DNA from: Clostridium sp. CAG:594
GTDB lineage: Bacteria > Bacillota_I > Bacilli_A > RF39 > UBA660
Direction of reading: 5' to 3'
Length of the DNA: 42,067 nucleotides
Assembly (NCBI GenBank): GCA_000434835.1
Contig: FR881465.1
Location: 4,973 to 47,039, forward strand
Part shown: in pieces, positions 41,630-42,067 of the stretch
Position numbering within the stretch: position 1 is the stretch's first letter
How the letters are laid out: each line of letters begins with the position of its first letter
The notes under the pieces: generated by a model
The model's input: only the letters and a program-made list of their open reading frames with translations
Databases searched by the model: none
Told to the model about the DNA's origin: nothing
Position numbers and translations under genes: made by a program

Positions 41630-42067
41630 ATGAATGAAGAAAAGAAAATCAAAGAAAAATATTTTGATGGTAGTACGTATTTGCAAGCCTTGAATGAAAA
41701 AAAAGCTCAAGAGGCTTTAAAAATACTATGTAATATTGAACAATATGGAGATGAAAATAAAGGTCCTGATTTAATATCAAAAACAGACAATATAATTTAT
41801 GGAATTGAACATTTTGAGTTTGATAGTACAAGAAATGATAAAAAAGGAAGTAAGTTTAAACATCAGATAGGAATTATAGATAATAAGGTTAATAATGAAA
41901 TAAAAATCAAAGATAAGGTTCACAATACTTCTGTATTAGAATTGAGTCAAGATTTGAATAATTACATAAATAATTATAAAAAAATATACAGTTATCATTA
42001 TTCAAGAATTCAAAGTTATTTAGAAAATCTTAATAAAGACTATCCTAATTTAAAAAAAGAAATTTGG
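41630..42067 (+). CDS. Hypothetical protein, 3' end beyond the window
   Basis: Open for 146 codons from ATG at 41630 to the window edge, with AGGAGG 7 bases upstream. It is soluble and Lys/Asn/Asp-rich. KGPDLISKTDNIIYGIEHFEFDS (about 46-68) has a D-x(n)-ExxxFExD-like pattern that recalls PD-(D/E)xK nuclease-like proteins of phage and defence regions, but this is a weak impression. A long helical part follows (LSQDLNNYINNYKKIYSYHY). Its leader holds a promoter, a short peptide frame and an attenuator hairpin, so its expression is probably tightly controlled. The complete protein is needed to name it. Confidence 0.6.
   Translation, partial: MNEEKKIKEKYFDGSTYLQALNEKKAQEALKILCNIEQYGDENKGPDLISKTDNIIYGIEHFEFDSTRNDKKGSKFKHQIGIIDNKVNNEIKIKDKVHNTSVLELSQDLNNYINNYKKIYSYHYSRIQSYLENLNKDYPNLKKEIW

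Noticed and set aside
41649..41831. Minus-strand frame of 60 codons at the right end
   Set aside because: It is antisense to the edge gene, which has a strong ribosome site and runs open to the window end.
1..42067. Mycoplasma-type genetic code (UGA = Trp)
   Set aside because: Several genes end in TGA at the expected place (gerB, the radical SAM gene), Trp is encoded by TGG, and cell-wall and spore genes are present.
1..42067. CRISPR array or long tandem repeats
   Set aside because: No regularly spaced repeats were seen on either strand. The only clear repeats are the two operator pairs.

Overview
The window is a low-GC (roughly 28-30 % by eye), gene-dense bacterial chromosome segment that uses the standard genetic code: UGA is a normal stop and Trp is UGG. 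A tricistronic spore-germinant receptor operon (gerA/gerC/gerB), AGGAGG/AGGTGAT-type ribosome binding sites, a Leu T-box, a glmS ribozyme and cell-wall genes (ddl, murF) point to a spore-forming Bacillota. It most resembles the small-genome, gut-associated, uncultured Bacilli. That placement is inference and no marker in the window proves it.

Layout. Positions 1-3100 (minus) hold a LiaF-like envelope-stress membrane protein, a DapB/Ord-like dehydrogenase and a membrane-anchored protein of unknown function. A J-domain membrane protein and tRNA-Ser(GCU) follow at 3.1-4.0 kb. An orphan 571-aa protein and a 43-aa Lys-rich peptide come next. The minus-strand operon hydrolase-murF-ddl (6.06-9.6 kb) makes the D-Ala-D-Ala dipeptide and attaches it to the peptidoglycan precursor. 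Two tandem membrane proteins (9.7-10.7 kb) precede the T-box-controlled operon of a small membrane protein and leuS. On the plus strand at 13.9-15.4 kb one gene fuses YtqA (radical SAM) and YtqB (methyltransferase), which elsewhere are separate tRNA wobble-uridine enzymes. At 15.4-19 kb are a small secreted or anchored protein, a coiled-coil protein with a DUF1292 gene, and map.

At 19.0-22.9 kb an ABC exporter (FtsX-type permease plus ATPase) lies divergent from a TetR regulator. Two direct-repeat candidate operators sit among two good sigma-A promoters. At 22.9-24.8 kb is the most interesting locus: a GNAT + radical SAM/SPASM fusion protein whose stop codon overlaps (ATGA) the start of a 49-aa peptide with a Cys-rich C-terminus. 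It looks like a compact RiPP system with its own promoter and a long hairpin in the leader. A TtcA-family tRNA thiolase, a membrane-anchored arylsulfotransferase-family protein, an XRE/transmembrane regulator and a flavin-reductase-like protein follow. The last has an unassigned structured leader RNA. Then come glmS with its ribozyme and promoter, a hypothetical protein and recG.

Between recG and the germination operon lies a candidate small RNA of about 100 nt with a near-perfect terminator, next to a sigma-G-like promoter for gerA. A Cu/Zn superoxide dismutase without a signal peptide and a nucleoside hydrolase follow. The right end (39.8-42.07 kb) looks accessory. It has two small helix-turn-helix genes sharing an identical 18-bp palindromic operator, tRNA-Cys and tRNA-Gly, two small hypothetical genes (one winged-helix-like), and a leader-peptide/attenuator-type element in front of a gene cut by the window edge. 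No CRISPR array, rRNA or intact insertion sequence was seen.
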